From the NCBI GenBank assembly GCA_002724635.1, contig PBPM01000107.1, positions 1-64,000 of the forward strand: DNA of 64,000 nucleotides, in the 5' to 3' direction. The translations under genes were made by a program, and so were the position numbers. This DNA comes from Rhodospirillaceae bacterium. GTDB lineage: Bacteria > Pseudomonadota > Alphaproteobacteria > UBA6615. This document shows, piece by piece, positions 43,989 to 53,194 of the stretch. Numbering within the stretch: the stretch's first letter is position 1; every line of letters begins with the position of its first letter. Under the pieces are notes generated by a model that had not been told where the DNA came from, ran no database searches, and saw nothing but the letters and a program-made list of their open reading frames with translations.

Positions 43989-45164
43989 ATGTCGGATGTC
44001 GTAATCGCAGGCGCCGCCCGCACGCCTATCGGCGCATTCAACGGTTCGCTTTCTGCCCTCAGCGCAGCGGAGCTTGGTACCGTCGCCATCGCGAACGCAC
44101 TCGAACGCGCCGGCGTTCCAGCCGCGGACGTGGACGAGGTCGTGATGGGTCAGGTCCTGACGGCCGCGACGGGCATGAACCCGGCCCGCCAGGCTCTGCT
44201 TGCCGCCGACATTCCTGAGGACCGCACAGCCTATCTGGTCAATCAGGTTTGTGGCTCGGGCCTGCGTGCCGTCGCTCAGGGGTTTCAGGCGATCAAGCTC
44301 GGCGAGGCCAACGTGGTCGTAGCAGGCGGCCAGGAGAGCATGAGCCAGTCGCCGCATGCCTCGCTCATGCGCAACGGCACCAAGATGGGCGACGTCAAGT
44401 TCGTCGACACGATGATCAATGACGGCCTCTGGTGTTCGCTGATGGGCTATCATATGGGCACCACGGCCGAGAATGTCGCAGAGAAGTGGCAGATCACTCG
44501 CGATGAGCAAGACGCGTTCGCCGCCGGTTCCCAGCAGAAGGCTGAGGCGGCTCAGAATGCCGGCCGCTTTGCCGACGAGATTACACCGGTCGCGATCAAG
44601 ACTCGCAAGGGCGACATCGTCGTAGACACCGACGAGTATCCGCGTCACGGAACCACCACCGAGGCCCTCGGTAAGCTACGTCCCGCCTTCTCCAAGGAGG
44701 GCACGGTCACGGCGGGCAACGCTTCGGGCATCAACGACGGCAGCGCCGCGACGGTCCTGATGAGTTCCGGCGAGGCCACCAAGCGCGGGATAACGCCGCT
44801 CGCACGCATTGCTTCTTGGGCGACGGCGGGCGTCGATCCGGCCGTCATGGGTGCCGGCCCGATCCCGGCCAGCCGCAAGGCGCTAGAGCGCGCAGGCTGG
44901 AGAGTCGACGATGTCGAGCTGGTCGAGGCCAATGAGGCCTTCGCCGCCCAAGCCATCGCGGTCAACCGCGACATGGGCTGGGATCCGGAGATCGTCAACG
45001 TCAACGGCGGCGCTATAGCCATCGGCCACCCGATCGGCGCCTCGGGCGCGCGGGTTCTGATTACGCTGCTGCACGAGATGCAGAAACGCGACGCCAAGAA
45101 GGGACTTACGACGCTTTGCATCGGCGGCGGTATGGGCATCGCACTCTGCGTAGAGCGCGACTAG
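43989..45164 (+). CDS. phaA: Acetyl-CoA C-acetyltransferase (beta-ketothiolase)
   Basis: 391 residues. The catalytic Cys88 is in [19 protein letters not shown], the histidine in [19 protein letters not shown] and the second cysteine in [17 protein letters not shown], with [11 protein letters not shown] and [12 protein letters not shown] also present. It condenses two acetyl-CoA to acetoacetyl-CoA, the first step of PHB synthesis. ATG 43989 follows AGGAGGAG. It lies between the synthase-like gene and phaB. Confidence 0.96.
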   Translation: MSDVVIAGAARTPIGAFNGSLSALSAAELGTVAIANALERAGVPAADVDEVVMGQVLTAATGMNPARQALLAADIPEDRTAYLVNQVCGSGLRAVAQGFQAIKLGEANVVVAGGQESMSQSPHASLMRNGTKMGDVKFVDTMINDGLWCSLMGYHMGTTAENVAEKWQITRDEQDAFAAGSQQKAEAAQNAGRFADEITPVAIKTRKGDIVVDTDEYPRHGTTTEALGKLRPAFSKEGTVTAGNASGINDGSAATVLMSSGEATKRGITPLARIASWATAGVDPAVMGAGPIPASRKALERAGWRVDDVELVEANEAFAAQAIAVNRDMGWDPEIVNVNGGAIAIGHPIGASGARVLITLLHEMQKRDAKKGLTTLCIGGGMGIALCVERD

Positions 45165-45257
45165 CCGAAGCATTCATCGGGGAACGCATTCTTCATCTCG
45201 GAACGCAAAAGAGCACCGTCTCCAAGCGCTGGGGTTCCGCAACACCGGGAGAGTAAG

Positions 45258-45980
45258 ATGGGTCGAGTAGCACTGGTAACCGGCGGCACGCGAGGCATCG
45301 GCGCCGCCATCTCAATCGCACTGAAGAATGCGGGCCGCAATGTCGTGGCAAACTACGCCGGCAACGATCACGCCGCGCGCGAGTTCGAGGAGAATACCAG
45401 AATCGCGGTTATGAAGTTCGACGTCTCGGATTTCGATGCGGTCGCCGCGGCCGCCGCTGAGATCGAGAAGGAAATGGGGCCGATTGAGATCCTTGTTAAC
45501 AACGCCGGTATCACTCGTGACACCACCATGCACCGAATGAGCTTCGAGCATTGGAAAGAGGTTATCGACACCAACCTGTCGGGCGTCTTCAACTGCTCGC
45601 GCGCCGTCATTGAGGGCATGCGCGAGCGCAGCTTCGGCCGGATCGTGAACATTGGCTCGATCAACGGCCAAGCCGGCCAGTACGGCCAGGTCAACTACGC
45701 CGCCACCAAGTCGGGCATCCACGGCTTCACCAAGGCACTGGCCCAAGAGGGTGCGGCCAAGAACATCACTGTCAACGCTATCGCACCGGGCTATGTGGAT
45801 ACCGACATGGTGCGCGCCGTGCCAACGGACGTGCTCGAGAAGATCGTCGCCCGCATTCCCGTTGGCCGCCTAGGCAAGGCGGACGACATCGCCCGCGGCG
45901 TCCTCTTCCTCACCGCAGACAATGCGGACTTCATCACCGGGTCGACCCTGTCGATCAACGGTGGCCAGCATATGTACTAG
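45258..45980 (+). CDS. phaB: Acetoacetyl-CoA reductase
   Basis: 240 residues, SDR family: ALVTGGTRGIGAAISIALKN, NNAGITRDTTMHRMSFEHW, and the catalytic VNIGSINGQAGQYGQVNYAA then TKSGIHGFTKALAQEGA. The DTTMHRM segment and 240-residue size are typical of PhaB, which reduces acetoacetyl-CoA with NADPH to (R)-3-hydroxybutyryl-CoA. It lies 93 bases after phaA, with GGGAGAG before the ATG. The intergenic region contains the direct repeat GGAACGCA twice. Confidence 0.94.
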   Translation: MGRVALVTGGTRGIGAAISIALKNAGRNVVANYAGNDHAAREFEENTRIAVMKFDVSDFDAVAAAAAEIEKEMGPIEILVNNAGITRDTTMHRMSFEHWKEVIDTNLSGVFNCSRAVIEGMRERSFGRIVNIGSINGQAGQYGQVNYAATKSGIHGFTKALAQEGAAKNITVNAIAPGYVDTDMVRAVPTDVLEKIVARIPVGRLGKADDIARGVLFLTADNADFITGSTLSINGGQHMY

Positions 45981-46023
45981 ACGAGACCGCTGTTATGCGC
46001 CCAATGACAACCCGAGCCGCCCA

Positions 46024-46539
46024 GTGAGCCGGGAGTATCCCGACCGGCCCATCGCGGGGGTCGGGGTCGTCGTGCTCCGGGACGACCAGGTCCTGATGAT
46101 CCAGCGGGGCCGCGAACCGCGGATCGGGCAGTGGAGCATCCCGGGCGGCAAGCAGCGGCTCGGTGAGTCCTGGCGCGAGACCGCGGCCCGCGAGGTGCGC
46201 GAGGAAACCGGTGTTGAGATCGAGGTTTTAGGCATCGTCGACGTGGTCGACGCCATCATCCGCGACGGCGACCCACCGCGCCCGGGAACGAAGGCGCCAG
46301 CAAACGACGACGGCCCCGGCAACGTAACCCCGCTACACGACCGGGTGCGCTACCACTACACGCTGGTCGACTGCGCGGCCCTCTGGACTGCGGGCGAACC
46401 CGTAGCGGGCGGCGACGCCGCCCATGCCGAATGGTGGTCGCTCGACCGGCTCGACGAGCTCTCCCTGTGGACCGAGACAATCCGCATCATCACCGAGGCG
46501 GCCGAGCTTGCCGTGGCCAGCCGGCGAGAACCCATTTGA
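46024..46539 (+). CDS. NUDIX hydrolase
   Basis: 171 residues from GTG 46024, the only standard in-frame start that follows the phaB stop. The Nudix box is GGKQRLGESWRETAAREVRE followed by ETG (GX5EX7REUXEEXGU pattern). GVGVVVLRDDQVLMIQRGRE precedes it. It hydrolyses a nucleoside diphosphate linked to another group; ADP-ribose or NADH-like substrates are common for this size. The stop overlaps the TTG start of the following transporter gene (TTGA). Confidence 0.88.
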   Translation: MSREYPDRPIAGVGVVVLRDDQVLMIQRGREPRIGQWSIPGGKQRLGESWRETAAREVREETGVEIEVLGIVDVVDAIIRDGDPPRPGTKAPANDDGPGNVTPLHDRVRYHYTLVDCAALWTAGEPVAGGDAAHAEWWSLDRLDELSLWTETIRIITEAAELAVASRREPI

Positions 46540-47576
46540 CCGGCGCGACGCGCCGGCGCAACCGCGCGACCCTGATCGGGCTGTCGGCGGTGGCGATCTG
46601 GTCTACGCTTGCCCTGTTCGGCGCACTTGCGGGACCCGTCCCGCCCTTCCAGCTGGTGGCGATGGCCTTCACAATCGTTTTCGCCCTGACCCTCGCAGCG
46701 TGGGCCGCGCGCGGCGAGGATCCGCGCACTCATCTGCGCCAGTCAGCCGCCGTCTGGATTCTAGGGATCGCCGGCCTATTCGGTTACCACATGCTCTACT
46801 TCATCGGTATCCAGAACGCGCCCGCGGCCGACGCCAACCTGATCAACTATCTCTGGCCAATGCTGATCGTACTCTTCTCAGCCTTGCTGCCCACCGATGC
46901 CGGGGTTGGGAGGCTGCGCTGGTTCCACCTCTCCGGCGCGACCTTCGGGCTCGCGGGGACCGCGCTCATCGTGACCGATGGCAACGCGCTCACCTTCCAC
47001 ACGGAGTTTGTGATCGGCTACCTCGCCGCGATTGGTGCCGCACTCACTTGGTCGGGCTACTCAGTCCTGTCGCGTCGCTTCGCCCATATCTCGACCGACG
47101 CCGTCGGCGTCTTCTGCGGCGGCACCGCGTTGCTTGCCTGGGTCGCCCACCTGCTGCTCGAGCCGACGGTTTGGCCAGCGTCAACAGTCGCCTGGCTCGC
47201 GGTCGTCGGACTCGGGCTTGGCCCCGTGGGTACCGCCTTCTTCGTCTGGGACCGGGGCGTGAAACATGGTGACTTGCGCGTACTGGGCGCCGGTGCCTAT
47301 GCCGCGCCGCTGCTTTCGACAATCCTACTACTCTCGTTCGACCTCGCGGACGCATCCTCAACCCTCGTTCTCGCCTGTCTCCTGATTGTCGGCGGCGGAT
47401 TGCTCGCCGGACGCGAATTGCTCGCTGACGCGACTAGGACGCCGACTGGGCGCTGGCGAAGGCGCGCATGTGGAACCCTGCCTGAGCGGGTTCATAGGCA
47501 TACTTCCGGCCCACCGGGCAGGCGCGCCGCGCGGCACAGCCACGCGCCATGCAGTCGCCGCTGTCCGCCGAGGTGA
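46536..47576 (+). CDS. DMT family (EamA-type) transporter with unusual tail
   Basis: 346 residues starting at TTG 46536, coupled to the NUDIX stop. Ten hydrophobic segments run from LIGLSAVAIWSTLALFGAL to STLVLACLLIVGGGLLAGRE, the drug/metabolite transporter architecture with two EamA repeats. After GGGLLAGRELLAD the protein should end, but the frame continues about 48 Arg/Pro-rich residues into the 3' end of the convergent ferredoxin-like gene, a 143-base overlap. The tail resembles antisense sequence and is probably not conserved. The substrate is unknown. Confidence 0.78.
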   Translation: MTGATRRRNRATLIGLSAVAIWSTLALFGALAGPVPPFQLVAMAFTIVFALTLAAWAARGEDPRTHLRQSAAVWILGIAGLFGYHMLYFIGIQNAPAADANLINYLWPMLIVLFSALLPTDAGVGRLRWFHLSGATFGLAGTALIVTDGNALTFHTEFVIGYLAAIGAALTWSGYSVLSRRFAHISTDAVGVFCGGTALLAWVAHLLLEPTVWPASTVAWLAVVGLGLGPVGTAFFVWDRGVKHGDLRVLGAGAYAAPLLSTILLLSFDLADASSTLVLACLLIVGGGLLAGRELLADATRTPTGRWRRRACGTLPERVHRHTSGPPGRRAARHSHAPCSRRCPPR

Positions 47577-48114
47577 TATGGTCCACGCAGACTGGCACGT
47601 CATAGCCATCGTCTGTGAAGGCATCCACAGGGCAGGCCGAGAGGCAGGGACGATCGACGCAGCTCTCGCAGGGCGCGGACTGGGTGTCCGGCAGCGACAG
47701 TTCGAGCCGTTCGGCAAATGCCAAAGCCCCGCGATAGCCATGCCACAAACCAAACTCTGGATGGATCAGCATACCCAGCGGGGACGAATGCACCGGCTCG
47801 GTACGCCGGGCCCAGCGCTGAAACGGCAAGTAGGGCGGGCCGTCGAACGGGAACAACGCTGCGGCGCCGAAGGTCTCTGCGACATTGCCCAGCACGTCGA
47901 CGATCCACGCGTCGAGCGGGTTCGGCCCGTGGGCATATGCGTGACGCGCCGCGTCGAACGCCACCCACATGGCGGGCCCCGCATTCCCGACGAGCACGAG
48001 CGAGCCCGGCGAGCCTGGCAGGCCGTCTTCAGATGTAGGATGGAATCCACCGCGCGCGATCAGACCGTGCGCGGCGAGCTTAACATCAAGCGAATCGTAG
48101 GGAGTGGAAGCCAA
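47434..48114 (-). CDS. Ferredoxin-like [4Fe-4S] protein with a QueG-like cysteine layout
   Basis: 226 residues starting at TTG 48114. Near the C-terminus are CESCVDRPCLSACPVDAF and CMARGCAARRACPVG, enough cysteines for one, perhaps two, [4Fe-4S] clusters; the spacing CX2CX4CX3CP is a variant of the classical one. The N-terminal two thirds has no nucleotide-binding motif. It is distantly like the electron-transfer part of epoxyqueuosine reductase. It starts eight bases after asd on the same strand, so it is expressed with it. The function is unknown. Confidence 0.7.
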   Translation of the reverse strand: MASTPYDSLDVKLAAHGLIARGGFHPTSEDGLPGSPGSLVLVGNAGPAMWVAFDAARHAYAHGPNPLDAWIVDVLGNVAETFGAAALFPFDGPPYLPFQRWARRTEPVHSSPLGMLIHPEFGLWHGYRGALAFAERLELSLPDTQSAPCESCVDRPCLSACPVDAFTDDGYDVPVCVDHITSADSGDCMARGCAARRACPVGRKYAYEPAQAGFHMRAFASAQSAS

Positions 48115-48122
48115 GACGGCGC

Positions 48123-49157
48123 CTACTCCGCTGCGATAGACTTCTTCAGATAATCGCGGTCGAGCAGCTCGGCAATCTGAACCGCATTCAACGCCGCGCC
48201 CTTCCTTAGGTTGTCCGCGACCACCCAGATGTTTAGCCCGTTGTCTATGGTCGCGTCCTCGCGGATGCGGCTGACATAAACCGCATCCTCGCCAGCGGAT
48301 TCGTCGGGCGTGACATAGCCCTCATCAGCCCGATGATCGATGACCGAGACCCCCGGCGCCTCGCGGAGGATGGCCCGAGCCTCCTTAGCCGTGACCCCGC
48401 GTGAGAACTGGATGTTCGCCGCCTCGGCGTGGCCGATGAAGACCGGCACGCGCACGCAGGTCGCGGTCACCTTGATAGCCGGATCGAGGATCTTCTTGGT
48501 CTCGACCGTCATCTTCCACTCTTCCTTGGTCGATCCGTCATCCATGAAAACGTCGATATGGGGGATCACGTTGAAGGCGATCGGCTTGGTGAACTTCTTC
48601 GGCTCGACAGTATCATTCACATAGATGGCTCGGGTCTGGTTGAAGAGCTCGTCCATACCCTCCTTGCCCGCGCCCGACACCGATTGGTAGGTCGAAACTA
48701 CCACACGCTCGATGCCGAAGGCGTCATGCAAGGGCTTCAGCGCGACGACCATCTGAATCGTCGAGCAGTTCGGATTGGCGATGATATTACGCCGGGTGTA
48801 GCCGGCCGCCGCCTCAGGGTTCACCTCGGGTACGATCAGCGGCACGTCCGGCTCCATGCGGAACTGGGACGTGTTGTCGATGACAATGCAGCCGACGGCC
48901 GCGGCCTTGGGCGCATAGGTTGCCGACACTCTGGAACCAGGCGAAAACAGGGCGATATCGGTCTCGGTGAAGTCGAAGGTGGCGAGGTCTTGAACTTTCA
49001 GGGTCTTCTCCTCACCGAACGACACTTCGCGCCCGACCGAGCGTTCACTCGCGAGTGCGACTACCTCATCCGCTGGGAAAGCACGTTCGTCGAGCGTCTG
49101 CAGAATTTCGCGGCCGACATTTCCTGTCGCGCCAACAACCGCAACCTTGTAGCCCAT
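48123..49157 (-). CDS. asd: Aspartate-semialdehyde dehydrogenase
   Basis: 344 residues. The NADP motif AVVGATGNVGREILQTL is followed by ASERSVGREVSFGE, the catalytic cysteine in IIANPNCSTIQMVVALKPL and the substrate-binding VRVPVFIGHAEAANIQF. It reduces aspartyl phosphate to aspartate semialdehyde, the branch point to lysine/diaminopimelate, threonine and methionine. ATG 49157 has GAGGATAGGA upstream. In this window dapF (59798) uses the same pathway downstream. Confidence 0.96.
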   Translation of the reverse strand: MGYKVAVVGATGNVGREILQTLDERAFPADEVVALASERSVGREVSFGEEKTLKVQDLATFDFTETDIALFSPGSRVSATYAPKAAAVGCIVIDNTSQFRMEPDVPLIVPEVNPEAAAGYTRRNIIANPNCSTIQMVVALKPLHDAFGIERVVVSTYQSVSGAGKEGMDELFNQTRAIYVNDTVEPKKFTKPIAFNVIPHIDVFMDDGSTKEEWKMTVETKKILDPAIKVTATCVRVPVFIGHAEAANIQFSRGVTAKEARAILREAPGVSVIDHRADEGYVTPDESAGEDAVYVSRIREDATIDNGLNIWVVADNLRKGAALNAVQIAELLDRDYLKKSIAAE

Positions 49158-49306
49158 GGGTCCTATCCTCTGATGCCCAGCCGCCATGGCCGGGTGGGGC
49201 GATGACATAAGCCCCAAGCAGCGGATTTGCAAGGATCGCGCACAGGAATCGCAACCCGTTTGCATCACCTTTGAAACAAGCACAACACCCAAACGGGTCA
49301 GCCCGC

Positions 49307-50110
49307 TCAGCGTTTCCGTGCGATGATGCTCACATAATTCATGTAGCCGTAGAAGCTGCCAGCCTCGATCCGGCGCCGCGCCTCGGACTCCAATGCTTTC
49401 GCCGCACCCTCATCGATTGCGCCCGCATCTTTCAGATAATGAGCGCCGCGAAGCGTCCACCCGAGGGTGAGTACTGGGTCGTCAGTATCGAGGTGTCCGT
49501 GGCTACGGGCCGGTGACGGATCGAAGCCTGCATCGCGCAGCATCCAAGGCAACCGCCGCACTAACCAGCGATCATGGACGTTGCCGTCAACAAAGGCGTC
49601 GATAGCGGCCTGCAGCGGGTCTTGTTCCAAGGTCGCCACCGACATAGTCGTAAAGTCGCCGTCGTAGATTGCCACGAACCCGCCGGGCTTGAGTACACGG
49701 TGCACCTCATTCAGGACACCCTCGGGGCCGGGCACATGGGTCAGCAGCGTGTGCAACACTACGACATCGAAGCTTGCATCGTCGAAGGGCAGATCTCGGG
49801 CGTCCGCCTGCTCAAAAGAGACATTAGGCAGGTCTGCCGCCAGTTCCCGGCCGCGTTCCAGAAAGGGCGCAAGCTGGTCGACCCCGACAACCTCCCCAAC
49901 CTCGGGGATCACCGCTATCACGCGCGACTGGGGGCCAGTGCCGCAGCCAACGTCGAGCACGCGCGCGGCACTTGGGAATTCTATGTCGGCCAGATAGGAT
50001 TGCAGTGCCGCGCCCTGTTGTGGCGTCGCCGCGCGGCGCTCTAAGCTCTCCTTCATCGCATCAAGAACCTCATCCGGGATCGCATCCGGGTCTAAATAGA
50101 TATCTGGCAC
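49307..50110 (-). CDS. Class I SAM-dependent methyltransferase
   Basis: 267 residues from GTG 50110, placed by the GGAG six bases upstream. Motif I is ARVLDVGCGTGPQSRVIA, motif II SFDVVVLHTLLTHVPGPEGV and post motif NEVHRVLKPGGFVAIYDGDF, the UbiE/methyltransf_11 arrangement. The C-terminal TLGWTLRGAHYLKDAGAIDE is less typical. The substrate is unknown; it is unlinked to quinone genes. Divergent from the Mpo1-like gene. Confidence 0.85.
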   Translation of the reverse strand: MPDIYLDPDAIPDEVLDAMKESLERRAATPQQGAALQSYLADIEFPSAARVLDVGCGTGPQSRVIAVIPEVGEVVGVDQLAPFLERGRELAADLPNVSFEQADARDLPFDDASFDVVVLHTLLTHVPGPEGVLNEVHRVLKPGGFVAIYDGDFTTMSVATLEQDPLQAAIDAFVDGNVHDRWLVRRLPWMLRDAGFDPSPARSHGHLDTDDPVLTLGWTLRGAHYLKDAGAIDEGAAKALESEARRRIEAGSFYGYMNYVSIIARKR

Positions 50111-50157
50111 CGTCAACTCCTCGCCTTGTCGGCTTTCTATGTGCCAGAATTCGCGCC

Positions 50158-50523
50158 ATGACCGAACGGTTTTCGACCTACGCCGACTTCTGGCCCCATT
50201 ATCTGCGCGAGCATGCACGGCCCCAGACGCGGGCGCTGCACTATGCCGGCAGCCTGACGGGATTGCTCCTGCTGGCTTTCGCCGTGGTCGTCGGCCCGAG
50301 GTGGCTGGCGCTCGTCGCGCTCGTCGTCGGCTACGGACCTGCCTGGGTCGCCCATCGCCTCATCGAGCGCAATCAGCCCACCACCTTTAGCCACCCGGTC
50401 TGGTCGCTGCTAAGCGATTTTCGGATGCTGCACCTTTGGATGACCGGTCGTCTCGGCGCCGAACTGGCGGGCGCGCTCGGCGCCACCGTCGCCGTGTCAC
50501 GGGAGCCAACGGCTGAACGATGA
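50158..50523 (+). CDS. DUF962 / Mpo1-like membrane protein
   Basis: 121 residues. FSTYADFWPHYLREHARPQT, HYAGSLTGLLLLAF, and WVAHRLIERNQPTTFSHPVW then SLLSDFRMLHLWMTGRL match the DUF962 family, whose yeast member Mpo1 is a 2-hydroxy fatty acid dioxygenase. The histidine-rich motifs within membrane helices are retained. ATG 50158. The stop overlaps the start of the following lipoprotein gene by four bases (ATGA). Confidence 0.88.
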   Translation: MTERFSTYADFWPHYLREHARPQTRALHYAGSLTGLLLLAFAVVVGPRWLALVALVVGYGPAWVAHRLIERNQPTTFSHPVWSLLSDFRMLHLWMTGRLGAELAGALGATVAVSREPTAER

Positions 50524-50918
50524 GGTCCCGTTTGCTATTCGGGCTGTTCCTGCTCGCGGCCTGCGCCGGCGGCCCGCCAGACAACCCGATAATTGGCGAC
50601 TGGCATTTGGCGACGCCGTCCGGCCTGCAGTGGCACGGAAATATCATCGGCTTTCGCGACGACTGCCTGATCGTTCGCGGCGATCTCGTGAGCGCCTGGG
50701 TTGCCCGGCCGGTAATATTCGAGGAGGGGATCGACGGCACCTTCGTCTGGTACGGGCCGCCGGCCGCCGCCGATCTGCGTTCAAACCACGCAGCCGCGCG
50801 AGTGATCTTCATCTCGCCCGACCGCATCCAAGTCTTCTGGCCGCACGGAGATGAAGCAAACTATCTGCGCGCACTCGGGCCCGCACGGACCGACAACCGA
50901 GATTGCCGGACGCCCTAG
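50520..50918 (+). CDS. Putative lipoprotein, unknown function
   Basis: 132 residues. The N-terminal MRSRLLFGLFLLAACAGGPP has a short basic start, hydrophobic core and lipobox LAAC, so a lipidated cysteine at residue 15 is expected. The mature part contains NPIIGDWHLATPSGLQWHGN and an aromatic beta-rich middle. It overlaps the DUF962 gene and is presumably co-translated. No family recognised. Confidence 0.65.
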   Translation: MRSRLLFGLFLLAACAGGPPDNPIIGDWHLATPSGLQWHGNIIGFRDDCLIVRGDLVSAWVARPVIFEEGIDGTFVWYGPPAAADLRSNHAAARVIFISPDRIQVFWPHGDEANYLRALGPARTDNRDCRTP

Positions 50919-50944
50919 GCTGGGTTCTCGAGAAATCGGGAGCG

Positions 50945-51235
50945 TCAGCTTCCCGAGCGGGACGGCGGAAACACCACCGGCGACTGGGCTGCTTGCGGGC
51001 GGCTCTTCGCACCGGCGAGCGCGTAATCCAGCAGCGCGTTGATCCGGGCCTTCGTCTCGGCCTTGCGGTCGGCCGCACGCTTCTCTATCGCGGCCAGCAG
51101 CGCCTGACTGAATCCGCACTGGTGGTCGACCTGACTGCCATGCGCGCTGCCGGTCGAGGCCTCGACAACCTGCTGGGCATGCGCGGGCGCCACAATTAGT
51201 GTGGCCAGCAAGATCGCCGGAAAAATAGAGCGCAT
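50945..51235 (-). CDS. Small secreted protein, unknown function
   Basis: 96 residues. A signal peptide MRSIFPAILLATLIVAPAHA with AHA cleavage is followed by a short mature domain with a single cysteine and the helix AAIEKRAADRKAETKARINA, ending in a Pro/Ser-rich tail. It stands alone, convergent with the lipoprotein gene. Small periplasmic proteins of this form are poorly conserved; no function is assigned. Confidence 0.55.
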   Translation of the reverse strand: MRSIFPAILLATLIVAPAHAQQVVEASTGSAHGSQVDHQCGFSQALLAAIEKRAADRKAETKARINALLDYALAGAKSRPQAAQSPVVFPPSRSGS

Positions 51236-51302
51236 TTAGTCGTCTCCGTATTCAACCAAGAAAGGCTAGCCCCCGCGCCACGCGGCGTCAATTCGGACCC
51301 GC

Positions 51303-52415
51303 TCAGTCCGTCAGCCGGTCGAGTTCGGCCAGCAGATAATTGCCCATCTCCTCGGTTGAGACCGGGGTGCAGCCATCCTGCATGATATCCGCGGTGCGGA
51401 CGCCCTCATTCAACACATTCTGCGCCGCCTGCTCGACTAGGTCTGCCTCGCGGCCTAGGTCGTAGGAGTAGCGCAGCATCATGCCGAACGACAAAAGCAT
51501 GGCGATCGGGTTCGCTTTGCCCTCGCCGGCGATGTCGGGGGCCGAGCCGTGAACCGGCTCATACATGGCCTTTCGTGAACCCGTGACCGGGTCCGGCGCG
51601 CCTAGGCTCGCCGAGGGCAGCATGCCCAGCGAACCGGTCATCATCGCCGCCTCGTCCGACAGGATGTCGCCGAACAGGTTGTCGGTGACGATCACATCGA
51701 ACTGGTGCGGGTAGCGGATCAGTTGCATGGCGCAGTTGTCGGCCAAGATGTGGTGGAACTCGACATCGGGATATTCCTTGGCGACCTCGGCCGAGACCTT
51801 GCGCCAGAACACGCCAGTCTCCATGACGTTTGACTTCTCTGCGCAGTGCACCTTGTTTTTGCGCTTGCGTGCCAGCTCGAAGGCCACCCGGCAGATCCGA
51901 ACGATCTCCTCCTCGGTATAAGCTTGGGTATCAACCACCCGCACGGTGCCATCATCCAAGGTCTGCTCGCCCTTGGGCTCGCCAAAATACACGCCGGAGG
52001 TCAGCTCGCGCAGGATCATGATGTCGAGCCCCTTCACCACCTCCGGCTTCAGGGTCGAGGCCTCGACCATGGCGTCCATCACCACCGCAGGGCGGAGGTT
52101 CGCAAACAGATCGAGATCCTTGCGCAGGCGCAGCAGTCCGGCCTCGGGCCGGTGCTCGCGGGGTACGTTGTCCCATTTGGGACCACCGACAGCGCCGAAA
52201 AGGACGGCGTCGAGGTTCAGGGCCTTCTCCATGGTCTCGTCCTGAATCGAGACCCCGTGGGCGTCGTAGCACGCGCCACCGACCGGCGCTTCTTCGACCT
52301 CGAAGCGGACCGCTTCCTTCGCCTCAAACCTGCCCATCACGCGGCGGACCTGTTCCATCACCTCGGGCCCGATGCCGTCACCCGGCAGGACCAGCACGCT
52401 CTTGTTGGCGGCCAT
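51303..52415 (-). CDS. leuB: 3-isopropylmalate dehydrogenase
   Basis: 370 residues. [20 protein letters not shown], the substrate residues in [16 protein letters not shown], and [20 protein letters not shown] and [20 protein letters not shown] are canonical. It oxidatively decarboxylates 3-isopropylmalate in leucine synthesis. It lies 149 bases downstream of leuD on the same strand, far enough for a second promoter. The leu enzymes leuC and leuD lie upstream. Confidence 0.97.
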   Translation of the reverse strand: MAANKSVLVLPGDGIGPEVMEQVRRVMGRFEAKEAVRFEVEEAPVGGACYDAHGVSIQDETMEKALNLDAVLFGAVGGPKWDNVPREHRPEAGLLRLRKDLDLFANLRPAVVMDAMVEASTLKPEVVKGLDIMILRELTSGVYFGEPKGEQTLDDGTVRVVDTQAYTEEEIVRICRVAFELARKRKNKVHCAEKSNVMETGVFWRKVSAEVAKEYPDVEFHHILADNCAMQLIRYPHQFDVIVTDNLFGDILSDEAAMMTGSLGMLPSASLGAPDPVTGSRKAMYEPVHGSAPDIAGEGKANPIAMLLSFGMMLRYSYDLGREADLVEQAAQNVLNEGVRTADIMQDGCTPVSTEEMGNYLLAELDRLTD

Positions 52416-52564
52416 TTCTATATCCTTTGTGTCGCTTATTCCGAATGTTTCGGGACGGCCCGCCTTTTTCCGAACCGGCCCTCCTCAGCACGGGGAAGTT
52501 GAATAACAAAACCTTATTCTGGGGAGACCGCGCAGCGATCGTCTGGAAGGGTGCATTTGAATCC
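52416..52564. other. leuD-leuB intergenic region
   Basis: 149 bases, minus-strand reading includes GCTGAGGAGGGCC and an AT-rich patch (near 52500-52530) that could house an extra promoter for leuB. No stable terminator was seen, so leuD-to-leuB read-through is likely. Confidence 0.3.
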
Positions 52565-53185
52565 CTACGACGCGTCCCGGTAGAGCCAAGGCTGCTGGCT
52601 GCGCTGTCCGCCCTCGAACCCATCGATTTCCTTGCTACGCTGCATGGTCAGCCCGATATCATCGAGCCCCTCGAGCAGGCAGTGCTTGAGGAAGGGGTCG
52701 AGGTCAAACGGATAGACGATGCCGTTGGGCGCGTGGATCTCCTGCTTCTCCAGGTCGACTGTAATCTCGGGATTTTCCGGGTCGCTCGCCACAGATAACA
52801 GGACGTCGATCTGCTCCTGCGTTAGCTTGATCAGCAGCATGCCGTTCTTGAAGCTGTTGTTGTAGAAGATGTCGGCGAAGGTCGGTGCGATCACGACCTT
52901 GATGCCGAAATCCTGTAGGGCCCAGGGCGCGTGCTCGCGCGACGAACCGCAGCCGAAATTATCGCCCGCGATCAGGATCTCCGCATTCGTATAGGGCGCC
53001 CGGTCGAGGATGAAGTCGTCGCGCGGCGTGCCGTCGTCGTTAGTCCGCATCTCGTAGAACAGGCCCTTGCCGAGCCCCGTGCGCGCGATGGTCTTGAGGA
53101 ACTGTTTCGGAATGATCTTGTCCGTGTCAACATTAACCATCGGCAGGGGTGCGGCCACGCCGGTCACCTTGTTAAACTTTTTCAT
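52565..53185 (-). CDS. leuD: 3-isopropylmalate dehydratase small subunit
   Basis: 206 residues from ATG 53185 with AGGAG upstream. [17 protein letters not shown], then [20 protein letters not shown], and [19 protein letters not shown] are the LeuD signature. It pairs with LeuC to isomerise 2-isopropylmalate. It begins nine bases after an RDD-family gene that separates it from leuC. Confidence 0.97.
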   Translation of the reverse strand: MKKFNKVTGVAAPLPMVNVDTDKIIPKQFLKTIARTGLGKGLFYEMRTNDDGTPRDDFILDRAPYTNAEILIAGDNFGCGSSREHAPWALQDFGIKVVIAPTFADIFYNNSFKNGMLLIKLTQEQIDVLLSVASDPENPEITVDLEKQEIHAPNGIVYPFDLDPFLKHCLLEGLDDIGLTMQRSKEIDGFEGGQRSQQPWLYRDAS

Positions 53186-53194
53186 TCCCAACTC

